Of a DNA stretch of 62,002 nt, positions 35,101 through 41,891 are shown piece by piece. Within the stretch, counting starts at the first letter, position 1, and every line of letters begins with the position of its first letter. The stretch spans positions 1 through 62,002 of the forward strand of contig NZ_CAJTUX010000008.1 of assembly GCF_910579365.1 (NCBI RefSeq), written 5' to 3'. The notes below the pieces were generated by a model that saw only the letters and a program-made list of their open reading frames with translations, was not told where the DNA came from and made no database searches. The position numbers and the translations under genes are program-made. The stretch comes from an uncultured Oscillibacter sp. GTDB taxonomy: Bacteria > Bacillota > Clostridia > Oscillospirales > Oscillospiraceae.

Positions 35101-36353
35101 CCTCCAGCCGCACGGTGAGCTATTCCACCGTCACCGGCGGCTCCGTCCGGTTTGACGCCGCGGACTTCAACACCGCCTGCCGCAGCGCCACGGGGGACAC
35201 GCTGAACTATGTCCGCTTCGACCTGCCCGCCTCCCGGTACGGTACGCTCTACTATCAGTACAGCACCAGCACCCGCACCGGCACGGCGGTCAGCAGCGGC
35301 ACAGGCTATTACCGCTCCGGCGGCAGCCGCCAGATCGGCGACGTGAGCTTCGCCGCCTCCTCCACCGCCGGCACCGTCACCTTCGGCTACACCGGCTACA
35401 GCACCCGGGGGGACTCCTTCTCCGGTACGGTGGAAATTCAGGTTTCCTCCTCCGCCACCGGCGCCAGCTCCACCATCCGCTACACCGGAAGCTCCGCGCC
35501 CATTTCCTTCCGGGCCCTGGACTTCCAGAACGCCTGCCAGACGGCCCTGGGGAACGCGCTGTCCTACGTTCAGTTCAGCACCCTGCCCGCCGTGGGCCAC
35601 CTGTACCAGAACTACAGCGGCCCTGGCCATACCGGCACCGGCGCCAGCAGCGTCACCCGCTACGGCGTACAGGAGCTGGGCCAGCTCAGCTACGTTCCCA
35701 GGGCGGAGTATCAGGGGACCATCGTCATTCCCTATACCGCCTACGACGTCCAGGGCGGCAGCTACGCCGGCACGGTGGAGGTTCAGCTCTCCAACTTCTA
35801 TTGCTACACCCCCTTTACCGACGTAGCCGCCGGCTGGGACTGGGCGAAGCCCTCCATTGAGTTCCTCCGCTCCAGCGGCATCACCACCGGCTATAGTGAC
35901 AACACCTTCCGCCCCGGCCAGCAGATCAGCCGGGGGGAGTTCACGCTGATGATCTGCCGGGCCTTCCAATTCCCCACCACCGGCAGCTCTGGCTTCCCCG
36001 ACGTGCCCGCCGGCAGCGTCTACGCCGGAGCCGTGGCCTCCGCCAGGGACCTGGGCATCGTCCAGGGGAACAACGGCCGCTTCCAGCCGGACCGTCCCAT
36101 CACCCGGCAAAGCGCCATGACCATGATCTGCCGGGCCATGGAGGCTGCGGGGCAGCCCGTCTCCACGGCGGACAGCTCCCTCCTCGCCGCCTATGCCGAC
36201 GGCGGGCAGGTCTCCGCCCACGCCCGTTCCTCCGTGGCCGCGCTAATTCAAATGGGTGCCGTCCGGGGAACCGCCAACATGCGCATCAATCCCACCGCCG
36301 CCATCAGCCGGGCGGAGATGGCGGTCATTCTCCACCGGGTTCTGTCCCGGTAA
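32193..36353 (+). CDS. Secreted BIG2 / tandem-repeat / SLH surface protein
   Basis: 1386 residues with a signal peptide (1-29). Residues about 40-490 hold four clear BIG2 Ig-like domains (TWSSSNEAVATVSNG type) and a divergent fifth. Residues about 497-1203 are six tandem repeats of roughly 110-120 residues (listed separately). Residues about 1206-1386 are three SLH modules (GYSDNTFRPGQQISRGEF; FQPDRPITRQSAM; INPTAAISRAEMA), so this protein is anchored by its C-terminus, the reverse of its neighbour. It looks like an extended stalk displaying repeats on the surface, an adhesin or S-layer-associated protein. Its ribosome site is AAAGGAG, and it is followed 21 nt later by a PilZ gene. Confidence 0.82.
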   Translation: MKIRFLRRAGALLLALTLAAALLAVPAAAVDPGDQPDPPATVAVTGVSLNPASLSLEVGDTGTLAAAVAPADATNQAVTWSSSNEAVATVSNGTVSARSAGQAAITVTTEDGGFTAQCFVTVTVPPPVAVSSVSLNKDSLSLEVGQEEQLLATVLPANAADKTVTWYSSNTRVATVGEDGAVQALSAGTALISAGAGGKFAYCNLTVTAPPTGVTAVELDQRAVSIPVGGSLTLTATVIPSSAADKFLTWKSSNSAVKVVPSSTGGTAVVSVPSTTAVGTTATITVTSSNNPGAADSCLIRVVAAQPPAVTSVAITSRTSDEFKYVDPGKTFQLTAEAYPTNALEADRKITWSSSDTSVATVGQDGVVKGVSPGKAVITAQAGGSDGPTAVREIEVSGLLLSYVKKSSTGGVGTTVQLTPDTVVELFQYRDISVTVSAYGQARLRTINWDSTNNTVAQVIGGRVTANYPGENAIITAAAAGTGYSASFKVRVTEDVADAITVNMGSSPSYSFSSVVSELNSRSQAKAGGPLDNVYNLKVSTKNGVLYYRFNSPDAPNHGVGGTERYYYQPTAQGQMALRDITFVPNSGFSGTAVVDYNAVSTNGTAFTGTIRIEATATGDVTYSTAMDQPVTFAAEHFSAICRGRNGQAIRHVTFEQPSSSRGTLYYNYSPTGQYSPKVDSATRYYATSNPSIDQVTFVPAKGYIGDVDIAYRCTDSSGASYTGTVTVTVYSPDGSESRDVEYSTGLNQRLELNGADFNTACQRATNGTLDRIRFDSLPSSSAGILYLNYTSSSSTRVSTGRNYYRNSTPRISNITFVPARNYSGTVTIPFTGTNTSGATFSGNLVIHVDDSLGTVHYSTPRNQTVTFSAEDFNDACRQANGRTLNRVRFTRLPSSSAGTLYYNYVSSSSTGTRVSTGTDYYRSGSPSLSSVTFSPAIGYDGTVSIPFDGYDSNGSRFDGTVTIAVGSASSSRTVSYSTVTGGSVRFDAADFNTACRSATGDTLNYVRFDLPASRYGTLYYQYSTSTRTGTAVSSGTGYYRSGGSRQIGDVSFAASSTAGTVTFGYTGYSTRGDSFSGTVEIQVSSSATGASSTIRYTGSSAPISFRALDFQNACQTALGNALSYVQFSTLPAVGHLYQNYSGPGHTGTGASSVTRYGVQELGQLSYVPRAEYQGTIVIPYTAYDVQGGSYAGTVEVQLSNFYCYTPFTDVAAGWDWAKPSIEFLRSSGITTGYSDNTFRPGQQISRGEFTLMICRAFQFPTTGSSGFPDVPAGSVYAGAVASARDLGIVQGNNGRFQPDRPITRQSAMTMICRAMEAAGQPVSTADSSLLAAYADGGQVSAHARSSVAALIQMGAVRGTANMRINPTAAISRAEMAVILHRVLSR
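33681..35800 (+). repeat. Six tandem protein repeats of about 115 residues
   Basis: Inside the BIG2/SLH gene, repeats begin near 33681, 34050, 34412, 34757, 35112 and 35471. The shared pattern is YST...VxFxAxDFNxACR...LxxVRF..LPSS.GTLYYNY...YYRSGxP.I..VTFxPA..Y.GTV.IPFxGYD..G..F.GTV.I. Repeats 2-6 each keep one cysteine in (A/I)C(R/Q); repeat 1 is the most diverged. DNA identity is moderate, so the copies are old or under selection. Confidence 0.8.
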
Positions 36354-36374
36354 GATAAGGAAGGAGACGGGATC

Positions 36375-37082
36375 ATGAGTATCTTCAAATCGCTCCTGAA
36401 ACGGACGGAGGAGGACCGGTCCTCCCAAGCAAACCAGGACTTTCTGCCGGACCTATACAGCGGCATGAAGGTGGAAGTGCTGACCCCGGCCAACGCCCTG
36501 ATTTTCGTGGGCAAGCTCCGCGTCCTCGGCCGCGACCTTCTGGAGCTCCGGGCGGAGGCGGGGGGCTATCTCCCCCGGGCGCTCTACAACCAGCCGGTAA
36601 AGCTCCGGGTCTTCCAGAGAGATGGCAGCGCCTTCACCCTCAACGGTATCGTCAGCCAAAACAGCTTTGACTTCTGGCGTGTAGAAAAGCTGAAATACCT
36701 GCAAAACAGCGAAAACCGCAGCTTTTTCCGCCAGAACACTGGCGTGAGCGGCTGGGTCTATCCCATCACCTCCTCCAAGGGGCAGAAATTCTCCTGCAAG
36801 GTGCTGGACGTCAGCGCCGGCGGCGCCCGGGTGATTACGGATAAGCTCATCGAGCTGGGAGGCGCCTTCCGGCTGGAGGCCGCTCTGCTGCCGAATGAAG
36901 AGCCCTTTTTGCTCACCTGTCAGGTAACCCGCATCCTGGTCCGGTCCCAGACCGCCAGCCCCGTAAAAAAGTACGAGTACGGCTGTCAGTTTACGGACCT
37001 CTCCCCCCGGGAGCAGGACCGGCTGCTTCAGGCCATCTTTACGCTCCAGCGTAAAGTACTCCAGGCCCGCCGGGATCAGTAA
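36375..37082 (+). CDS. PilZ-domain protein 2 (probable c-di-GMP receptor)
   Basis: 235 residues with R115xxxR119 (ENRSFFRQ) and D145xS147xxG150 (LDVSAGGA), a complete PilZ ligand site, after a YcgR-like N-terminal domain (residues 25-108). Such proteins can act as flagellar brakes or control secretion and surface features. It is distinct from PilZ protein 1 and sits immediately downstream of the BIG2/SLH gene, then a strong terminator. Confidence 0.85.
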   Translation: MSIFKSLLKRTEEDRSSQANQDFLPDLYSGMKVEVLTPANALIFVGKLRVLGRDLLELRAEAGGYLPRALYNQPVKLRVFQRDGSAFTLNGIVSQNSFDFWRVEKLKYLQNSENRSFFRQNTGVSGWVYPITSSKGQKFSCKVLDVSAGGARVITDKLIELGGAFRLEAALLPNEEPFLLTCQVTRILVRSQTASPVKKYEYGCQFTDLSPREQDRLLQAIFTLQRKVLQARRDQ

Positions 37083-37099
37083 GCCTCTATACAAAGTCG

Positions 37100-37136
37100 C
37101 CGTGCGCACCGCTTTCGCGGTGCGCACGGTTTCTTT
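37100..37136 (+). terminator. Terminator after the second PilZ gene
   Basis: A 13-bp perfect stem, CCGTGCGCACCGC with GCGGTGCGCACGG, loop TTTC, then TTTCTTT. Confidence 0.9.
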
Positions 37137-37203
37137 GCGCCCGATTTTAAATTTCTCCGTTTCCGGCAATACTGGTAAAAACTCACAAAAGCGGAGGTTT
37201 CAG

Positions 37204-38619
37204 ATGAGCGTCACCTTTTCACAATTCTGCACCGGCACGCCGGAGGTTCGGGAAACGCTGCGCCGCTGCATCGACGGCCTGGGGGCCCAAGGCCGGAGTT
37301 ACGAATTCCCGGACTGCCGGATGCCGGAGGGCTGCGTCCCCCGGCAGGCGGTGCTGGGCTTTTTGAAGCGGGAGAAAGGATATCTGCTTTACTGGCGTCC
37401 CGCGGTGGTCTACCGGGGGAAGAGTCCGGTGCTGGCCGCCCTCTTTGCAAGAAGCCTCTGGCGCTTTGACAGCTTCGAGGCTATGAGCGCCCGCCTCTCC
37501 TCCCTCCGGCGGGAGGTGGCGGAAGCGCCCCGGCCCTTCCGCCCCCCGGTGCTGACGGCGGAACCGGCGGTCCCGTCTTCCGCGCCGCTCTCCCCCTGGC
37601 CGCTTCTCTACCGCAGACTTCGGGAGGAGCTGAGCCGCCATGTACTGGGACAGTCCCAGGCGGTGGAGGCCGCCGCCTTCCGGCTGTACAGCCACGCGGG
37701 AAAACGGGCCCCGGCCCGGCCTCTGTCCCTGATCTTTCACGGTCCCACCGGCGTGGGAAAGTCGGAACTGGGCAAGGCCCTGGCTCCGGCGCTGGAGCGC
37801 TGCTGCGGCAGGCGGTTTCAATTTGTCTGGACGGAGCTGAACACCTTCACCCAGCCCCACTCCGTCCACCGGCTCACCGGCGCGCCGCCGGGCTACGTGG
37901 GCTATGAGGACCAGCCCATCTTCGAGGCGGTGCGGCAGAACCCCTGCACCGTCTTCATGTTCGACGAGCTGGAGAAGGCCCACCCGGAGGTGCTGAAGGT
38001 CTTCATGTCCATCTTGGACGAGGGGCGCTGCACTGCCCACAAGGCCGACGACGCCGGCGGGCGGGAGCTGGACTTCCGCCGCTGCGTGTTCGTCTTCACC
38101 TCCAACGCGGACCTGACGGCGGCGGGGGGACGTCCCCTGGGCTTCTCCCCCCACCGGCTCCCTCCCCCGGATTCGGAAACTCCGGCGGAACCGGCCACGC
38201 CGGCAGAACTGGCGGAGCGGCTCTTCCGGGAAAACGAAGAAGCACGCCGGGCTATGGTGCGCCTCGGCGTGCTTCAGGAAATCGCGGGCCGCTTCAGCGG
38301 CATCATTGGCTTTCACCGTCTGGACAGCGAAGCCCGTCAGGCCGTCACCGTCAAGCAGATTCAGGCCCTTGGCAGGGAGTACGGCCTGGAAATTCTCCAG
38401 GTGGAGGAGGACACCGCCCAGGCGCTGACGCCTGGGGAGGACGCCCTCTCCGTCCGCTCCTCCGTCTGCGTGCTGGAGAGTCATCTGGCCCCCCTGCTGG
38501 CCGCAGCCTCGGGCCGGACGGCCTACCGCCTGGCCGGACTGCCCGGCAGTCTCAAGCTGCTGCCCGATTACTCCCAGTCCAGCTCCACCACGGCGTTGGC
38601 GGCCTCGTCCAGCTTATAG
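37204..38619 (+). CDS. Stand-alone Clp-type AAA+ ATPase
   Basis: 471 residues. Residues 1-140 are unlike any domain I recognise. Residues about 145-430 are one AAA+ module of the ClpA/ClpB C-terminal kind: Walker A GPTGVGKS (180-187), pore-loop region GAPPGYVGYE, Walker B FMFDE (251-255), HPEVLKVFMSILDEG, sensor 1 FTSNA and a Clp-like GRFSGIIGFHRL. The usual first AAA domain, ClpN and a ClpP-binding loop are absent. A role as a chaperone or unfoldase for a nearby system is possible. GGAGG precedes the ATG. The last 52 nt overlap the convergent gene at 38568. Confidence 0.78.
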   Translation: MSVTFSQFCTGTPEVRETLRRCIDGLGAQGRSYEFPDCRMPEGCVPRQAVLGFLKREKGYLLYWRPAVVYRGKSPVLAALFARSLWRFDSFEAMSARLSSLRREVAEAPRPFRPPVLTAEPAVPSSAPLSPWPLLYRRLREELSRHVLGQSQAVEAAAFRLYSHAGKRAPARPLSLIFHGPTGVGKSELGKALAPALERCCGRRFQFVWTELNTFTQPHSVHRLTGAPPGYVGYEDQPIFEAVRQNPCTVFMFDELEKAHPEVLKVFMSILDEGRCTAHKADDAGGRELDFRRCVFVFTSNADLTAAGGRPLGFSPHRLPPPDSETPAEPATPAELAERLFRENEEARRAMVRLGVLQEIAGRFSGIIGFHRLDSEARQAVTVKQIQALGREYGLEILQVEEDTAQALTPGEDALSVRSSVCVLESHLAPLLAAASGRTAYRLAGLPGSLKLLPDYSQSSSTTALAASSSL

Positions 38620-39752
38620 AGGCGGCCATCATTGGACAGGAAGACGCTTCCGGCGATCTGGCTGTCTTCATCGTAGATGTTTACCCGCATGCAGGTGGTC
38701 TCGGCAATGCGGACGGAGCCCTCCTGGGGCATCAGCTCATAGGACTCCATGGACTCGCCGGGAAGCCCCAGCTTGGACGGGTGCATCGCCTCCAGGTCCG
38801 CCAGTCCGCGGCTGGGCGCGCTGGGCATCTGCGCGGCGGGCTTGGGATCCCGCACCCGGCCCTCGGGCATATCCAGCGTCACAGTGCAGGTGTCGCCCCT
38901 CCAGTCCAACAGCAGGGAGTGGACGCCGCCGCCGCTTCCGTCCTCATTTTCGGGCACGTTCCGGGCCAGCTGGACGGAGCCGCTCTCCCCCAGCTCCGGA
39001 AGGTCAATCCGCAGAAGGGTCTCATCCACGGCGGAGAAACCCGCGTCCTCGGTGGTCATCAGCGCTGCGTAGGCGGAGGCCAGACTGCCGGCATTTTGCA
39101 GCCCCTCATAGCGGTAGAGAATTTTGGTAAAGGCCTCCGTCTCCTCCGCAGGTTCGGCGGCGGCCTCTCCTTCTTCGCCGTCTGCCTCGCCGGTCCCCTC
39201 CGGTTCCGCCGGAGGCTCCGGCACAAGCTCCTCCCGATAGACCAGCACCTGCTCCCCGGTTACCGGCAGGGCGGTGATGGGCACCTCGTTCTCTTTGAGT
39301 ATGTACTCATAGGGGGCGGCAATGGGCTCCGGCGGAGCCTCTTCCTCCTCCTCGCCGCCGCCCTTCAGAAAGAAGAACGCGCCCACAGCCACTGCCGCAA
39401 TCACCACCGGCAAAAGGAGCAGCAGCTTTTTCTTTCCCTTTTTCTTGGGCTTGCCGCCCTCCTCGCCCTCCACGGCGCTGGCGGCGGTCTTCGCCACAAC
39501 TTTGGCCTTTTTCTCCGCCGCCTTCTGGGCGGCTTTCTGCGCCTTCTTCGTGGCCTGCTCCGCCTTCTTGGTTTGCTTTGCCGCCTTCTTTTCGGCGCTT
39601 TGCACCGCCCGGGCCGCCTTTTTCTCCGCCTGGGCCGCCTGCTTCTGCTTGGCCGCCTCGGCCTTTCTGCCGGCGGCCTCCACCTGCTGGGCGGCTTTTT
39701 GCGCCTTGCGCTCGGCCTTTTGTATGATCTTTTCCGCCTTATCCTGTTTCAA
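38568..39752 (-). CDS. Lys/Ala-rich single-pass membrane protein
   Basis: 394 residues, not recognised. Residues 1-107 are almost entirely Lys, Ala, Gln and Glu (repeats such as KKAEQATKKAQKAAQKAA), like a histone-H1 tail or long charged helix in the cytoplasm. One membrane helix follows (LLLLLPVVIAAVAVGAFFFL, about 109-129), then an acidic linker (EEEEEAPPEP) and an outside domain of about 250 residues with no known motif. The start is TTG after AGGAG. It is 31 nt downstream of the FtsA-like gene and probably in its operon. It could bridge DNA or an acidic partner to the envelope. Confidence 0.65.
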   Translation of the reverse strand: MKQDKAEKIIQKAERKAQKAAQQVEAAGRKAEAAKQKQAAQAEKKAARAVQSAEKKAAKQTKKAEQATKKAQKAAQKAAEKKAKVVAKTAASAVEGEEGGKPKKKGKKKLLLLLPVVIAAVAVGAFFFLKGGGEEEEEAPPEPIAAPYEYILKENEVPITALPVTGEQVLVYREELVPEPPAEPEGTGEADGEEGEAAAEPAEETEAFTKILYRYEGLQNAGSLASAYAALMTTEDAGFSAVDETLLRIDLPELGESGSVQLARNVPENEDGSGGGVHSLLLDWRGDTCTVTLDMPEGRVRDPKPAAQMPSAPSRGLADLEAMHPSKLGLPGESMESYELMPQEGSVRIAETTCMRVNIYDEDSQIAGSVFLSNDGRLYKLDEAANAVVELDWE

Positions 39753-39783
39753 TGCTTCACTCTCCTATACTCACACCGTCCGC

Positions 39784-41733
39784 TCAGCGAATGATGATGG
39801 TGTCCCGGTCCTTCACCGCCTGGCTGAATCCGCACTCCACTCCGTTTACCAGCAGATGCACCGGCCCCTCCAGCTGCCCGAAATCCACGCCGGAGCGCTC
39901 CAGCAGGTCCATCAGATAATAGGGCTGTCCGTTCTCCTTCGGCGGCAGAACCATAGGCTGTCCGTTCAGAAGAATCTCCACCTCCCGCTTGCGGACCAGC
40001 GGCTTCGGAGCCGGCGTTTCTATAGCCGGCGTCTCCGCAGGGGCAGGGAGGGGTTCCGGCGGAGGAGGCGGGGCAGGCGCAGGAGCTGGCGCGGGAGAAG
40101 GCGCGGGGACACGCTCCTCCTCCGGTTCGGGCGGCGGCGTCATACCGCCGGGGCCCTCCAGGGTCAGGACGACGTCGCCCTGGCGGAGGGGCGTTTTGAA
40201 GTCCCCCTCCTGGTTGTTCAGCAGCACCCGGCCGGAGAAGTCCTTCCCCAGCAGCTCTCCCAGGGTCTTGGCGGCGTCCGCGCCGCTGCGGGCGGGCTGG
40301 AAGCGGATGCTGTCCCCCGCGTGGACCACCGTGGTGATGGCCGCCTCCTCTCCGTTCACCCGCAGAATGGCGGGAACGGCGGGCTCGCCCCGGAGGATCA
40401 TATGCCTGCCGTTGAGGGTCACGCCCAGGTTTCGGCCAGAGCGGCCCAGCATGTCGGCGTAGGTATACCCGTTCATCAGCAAAATATCCCGGACGGTCAG
40501 CACGCCGCTGCGGAAGAGCTTGGCCGTCTCGCCGTTGAGGGTGATGACATAGCTGTCGTTCAGCAGACCCAGGGCGGCGGAGACGGCGATGCCCAGGGGC
40601 GTGGCATACTCCGGGTTGTTCAGGTCGATCTCATCGGCAAAGGCGCTTTTGGAATAGTTGCTCCCGGCGATGGCCACCCGCCGCTCGTCCATACCCAGGC
40701 TGGCCGCCACCTTTTCCCGGAGACCGTCCAGCTTGCTGCCGCCGCCCGCCAGGAACAAAGCCGAGGGCGCGCCGCCGTTGAGCTCCGCCACCTGGGCGGC
40801 AATGGCCTCCGCCAGGCGGCCCATGGGCTCCTGAATGGCGGTGTGAATCTCCTCGAAGGTGGCGGTGTTCTCTAGGCCCAGGATGTCCGTATAGTGGGCG
40901 TCCTCTCCGGGGCGGAGGTTCCGCTTCATCTCCTCGGCGGTCTGGAAGTCCACCAGATAGGCCCGCATGATGGCCTCGGTAATCTCGTCTCCGGCGATGG
41001 TGGCCATGGTATAGCCGGTGACGCTGCCATCCCGGCAGACGGCGATGTCCGTGGTGCCCGCCCCGATGTCCACCAGGGCCAGGTTTAAAAGGCGCAGCTC
41101 CGCCGGAATGGCAGCGTTCATGGCGGCGATGGGCTCCAGCGTCAGACTGGAGACCTGGAGGCCCGCCGCCCGCATGGCGGCATACAGGCTTTCCACCACC
41201 TCGCCGGGGAGGAAGGTGGCCACCACGTCCGCCTCCGCCTTCTGGCCGCTGTGGTCCAGCAGGGAGGAGAGGGGATAATTGTCCAGCCGGTACTGCGCCA
41301 CGGTGTAGCCCACCATGAAGAACTGCCGCCGCACCTCGTCCTCCACTTGCAGCGCATCCTCGGCGGCGGAGAGGGCCCCGGCCTCCAGCCGGCTGATCAT
41401 CTCGGCGGTGATGCTCTTTTCGTCGCTCAAATCCAGGGCGAAGCTGCCGCTCTGGGTCCGCAGGGCCCGTCCGGCGGCGGCCACACACACCCGCTCCAGG
41501 CGAACGCCCAGACGCTCCTCCAGGCGCTCCGTCACGGTCCGGGCCAAGGCGCCCACCTGCTGAATGTTGTCAATCTGGCCGTCCAGCATGGCCCGGCTGC
41601 CATGCTCGGCCATTTCGATCTCCATGGCCTTAAACCGGCCTCCGGAGGGCTTTCCCACCACGCCCACAACGCTGCGGGTGCCGATATCCAGGGCGAAAAT
41701 CATATCCCGCTCCTGGGCTCTGAAATCCTTCAT
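39784..41733 (-). CDS. FtsA/PilM-like actin-fold ATPase with long C-terminal extension
   Basis: 649 residues. The actin-like nucleotide motifs of the FtsA/PilM group are clear: phosphate-1 FALDIGTRSVVGVVG (about 13-27), phosphate-2 LVDIGAGTTDIAV and adenosine LAGGGSKLDGL. From about residue 370 on there are repeated small beta-grasp-like units (VITLNGETAKLF, LGVTLNGRHMIL, ILRVNGEEAA), then a Pro/Ala linker and a last unit starting VEILLNGQPMVLPP. Normal FtsA is about 420 residues and ends in an amphipathic helix, which is not evident here. The neighbours are not dcw genes, so a division role is doubtful; a motility- or surface-linked scaffold is possible. ATG at 41733 follows AAGGAG. Confidence 0.7.
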   Translation of the reverse strand: MKDFRAQERDMIFALDIGTRSVVGVVGKPSGGRFKAMEIEMAEHGSRAMLDGQIDNIQQVGALARTVTERLEERLGVRLERVCVAAAGRALRTQSGSFALDLSDEKSITAEMISRLEAGALSAAEDALQVEDEVRRQFFMVGYTVAQYRLDNYPLSSLLDHSGQKAEADVVATFLPGEVVESLYAAMRAAGLQVSSLTLEPIAAMNAAIPAELRLLNLALVDIGAGTTDIAVCRDGSVTGYTMATIAGDEITEAIMRAYLVDFQTAEEMKRNLRPGEDAHYTDILGLENTATFEEIHTAIQEPMGRLAEAIAAQVAELNGGAPSALFLAGGGSKLDGLREKVAASLGMDERRVAIAGSNYSKSAFADEIDLNNPEYATPLGIAVSAALGLLNDSYVITLNGETAKLFRSGVLTVRDILLMNGYTYADMLGRSGRNLGVTLNGRHMILRGEPAVPAILRVNGEEAAITTVVHAGDSIRFQPARSGADAAKTLGELLGKDFSGRVLLNNQEGDFKTPLRQGDVVLTLEGPGGMTPPPEPEEERVPAPSPAPAPAPAPPPPPEPLPAPAETPAIETPAPKPLVRKREVEILLNGQPMVLPPKENGQPYYLMDLLERSGVDFGQLEGPVHLLVNGVECGFSQAVKDRDTIIIR

Positions 41734-41783
41734 AACGAGACGCTCCTTTTCCTGTCTCCCTCTCAAAGGGGGGGCACAAATGA

Positions 41784-41816
41784 TGCCAGAAGGCGGCACC
41801 GAACCGCCTTCTGGCA
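41784..41816 (-). terminator. Hairpin between the chemoreceptor and FtsA-like genes
   Basis: A 13-bp perfect stem, TGCCAGAAGGCGG with CCGCCTTCTGGCA. Only TCATTTG follows on the minus strand, so it may be a weak terminator or an mRNA processing or stability element. Confidence 0.5.
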
Positions 41817-41891
41817 ATCATGGCAGGGAACTCTACTGCCAGCGCGGAATGGCGCGAGAGGTCCTGCGGTCATTCCATGGCAGCTCGCGTC

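Noticed and set aside
33681..35800. Could the tandem repeats be a CRISPR or DNA satellite?
   Set aside because: The repeat unit is about 350 nt, in frame, and conserved at the protein rather than DNA level, with no short identical repeats or spacers.
31806..36221. A 1471-codon minus-strand open frame antisense to the BIG2/SLH gene
   Set aside because: Same reasoning; it also runs across the terminator at 32130-32163 and into two separate genes.
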